Origin: Roseburia sp.
GTDB taxonomy: Bacteria > Bacillota > Clostridia > Lachnospirales > Lachnospiraceae
NCBI GenBank assembly: GCA_017621905.1
Contig: JAGASC010000179.1
Span: 1 to 5,363 of the forward strand
Length of the DNA stretch: 5,363 nucleotides
Direction: 5' to 3'
A model generated the notes under the pieces. The model was not told where the DNA came from and did no database searches. It was given only the letters and a program-made list of their open reading frames with translations. The position numbers were made by a program, and so were the translations under genes. Shown in pieces: positions 5,341-5,363 of this stretch. Numbering within the stretch: position 1 is the stretch's first letter; every line of letters starts with the position of its first letter.

Positions 5341-5363
5341 TTTATTATTTATTATGTTATAAT
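5341..5363 (-). promoter_or_regulatory. AT-rich leader with possible -10 element
   Basis: The last 23 bases read on the minus strand contain TATAAC (5356-5361) and CATAAT (5351-5356), each one mismatch from TATAAT. A start site about 10 nt downstream of either would give a short leader before the SGNH hydrolase. The matching -35 region would lie beyond the window edge, so this is only a candidate. No operator or riboswitch is recognisable in what remains. Confidence 0.3.

Overview
The window carries six genes, all on the minus strand and closely spaced, and they read as one operon from the right edge to the left. Shine-Dalgarno sites are AGGAG-like, base composition is moderate, and the protein families point to an anaerobic Firmicute. 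A gut-type Lachnospiraceae member (Blautia/Clostridium-like) is my best guess, from style rather than from any marker gene.

Layout in transcription order. An AT-rich stretch at the right edge (5341-5363) could hold the -10 of a promoter. Next is an SGNH/GDSL hydrolase (4693-5316), then a 75-nt gap filled largely by a palindromic repeat. Three alpha/beta-hydrolases of clearly different subfamilies follow: 3895-4617 (GMSCGG elbow), 3181-3807 (HGAGERG 'predicted peptidase'/esterase type) and 2279-3163 (HGGGW/GESAGG, HSL/BD-FAE-like). A 190-nt gap (2089-2278) holds another copy of the palindromic repeat, a further half copy and a weak terminator-like hairpin. A class-C beta-lactamase-family serine hydrolase (910-2088) comes next. 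Eighteen nucleotides after it, a GTG codon with a good ribosome binding site starts a [2Fe-2S]-ASKHA protein related to RACo, the reductive activator of corrinoid methyltransfer proteins. It runs off the left edge (<1-891).

Working hypothesis (inference): five cytoplasmic ester- or acyl-cleaving enzymes of five families precede an activator for a corrinoid-dependent methyltransferase. This would fit uptake of small esters or conjugates carrying a methoxyl or N-methyl group, intracellular de-esterification, and then corrinoid-dependent demethylation by enzymes encoded to the left of the window. The substrate cannot be read from the sequence. None of the five hydrolases shows a signal peptide or membrane segment, so the chemistry is intracellular. 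No tRNA, rRNA, CRISPR array or insertion-sequence transposase was seen, and no gene-free stretch exceeds 300 bases.
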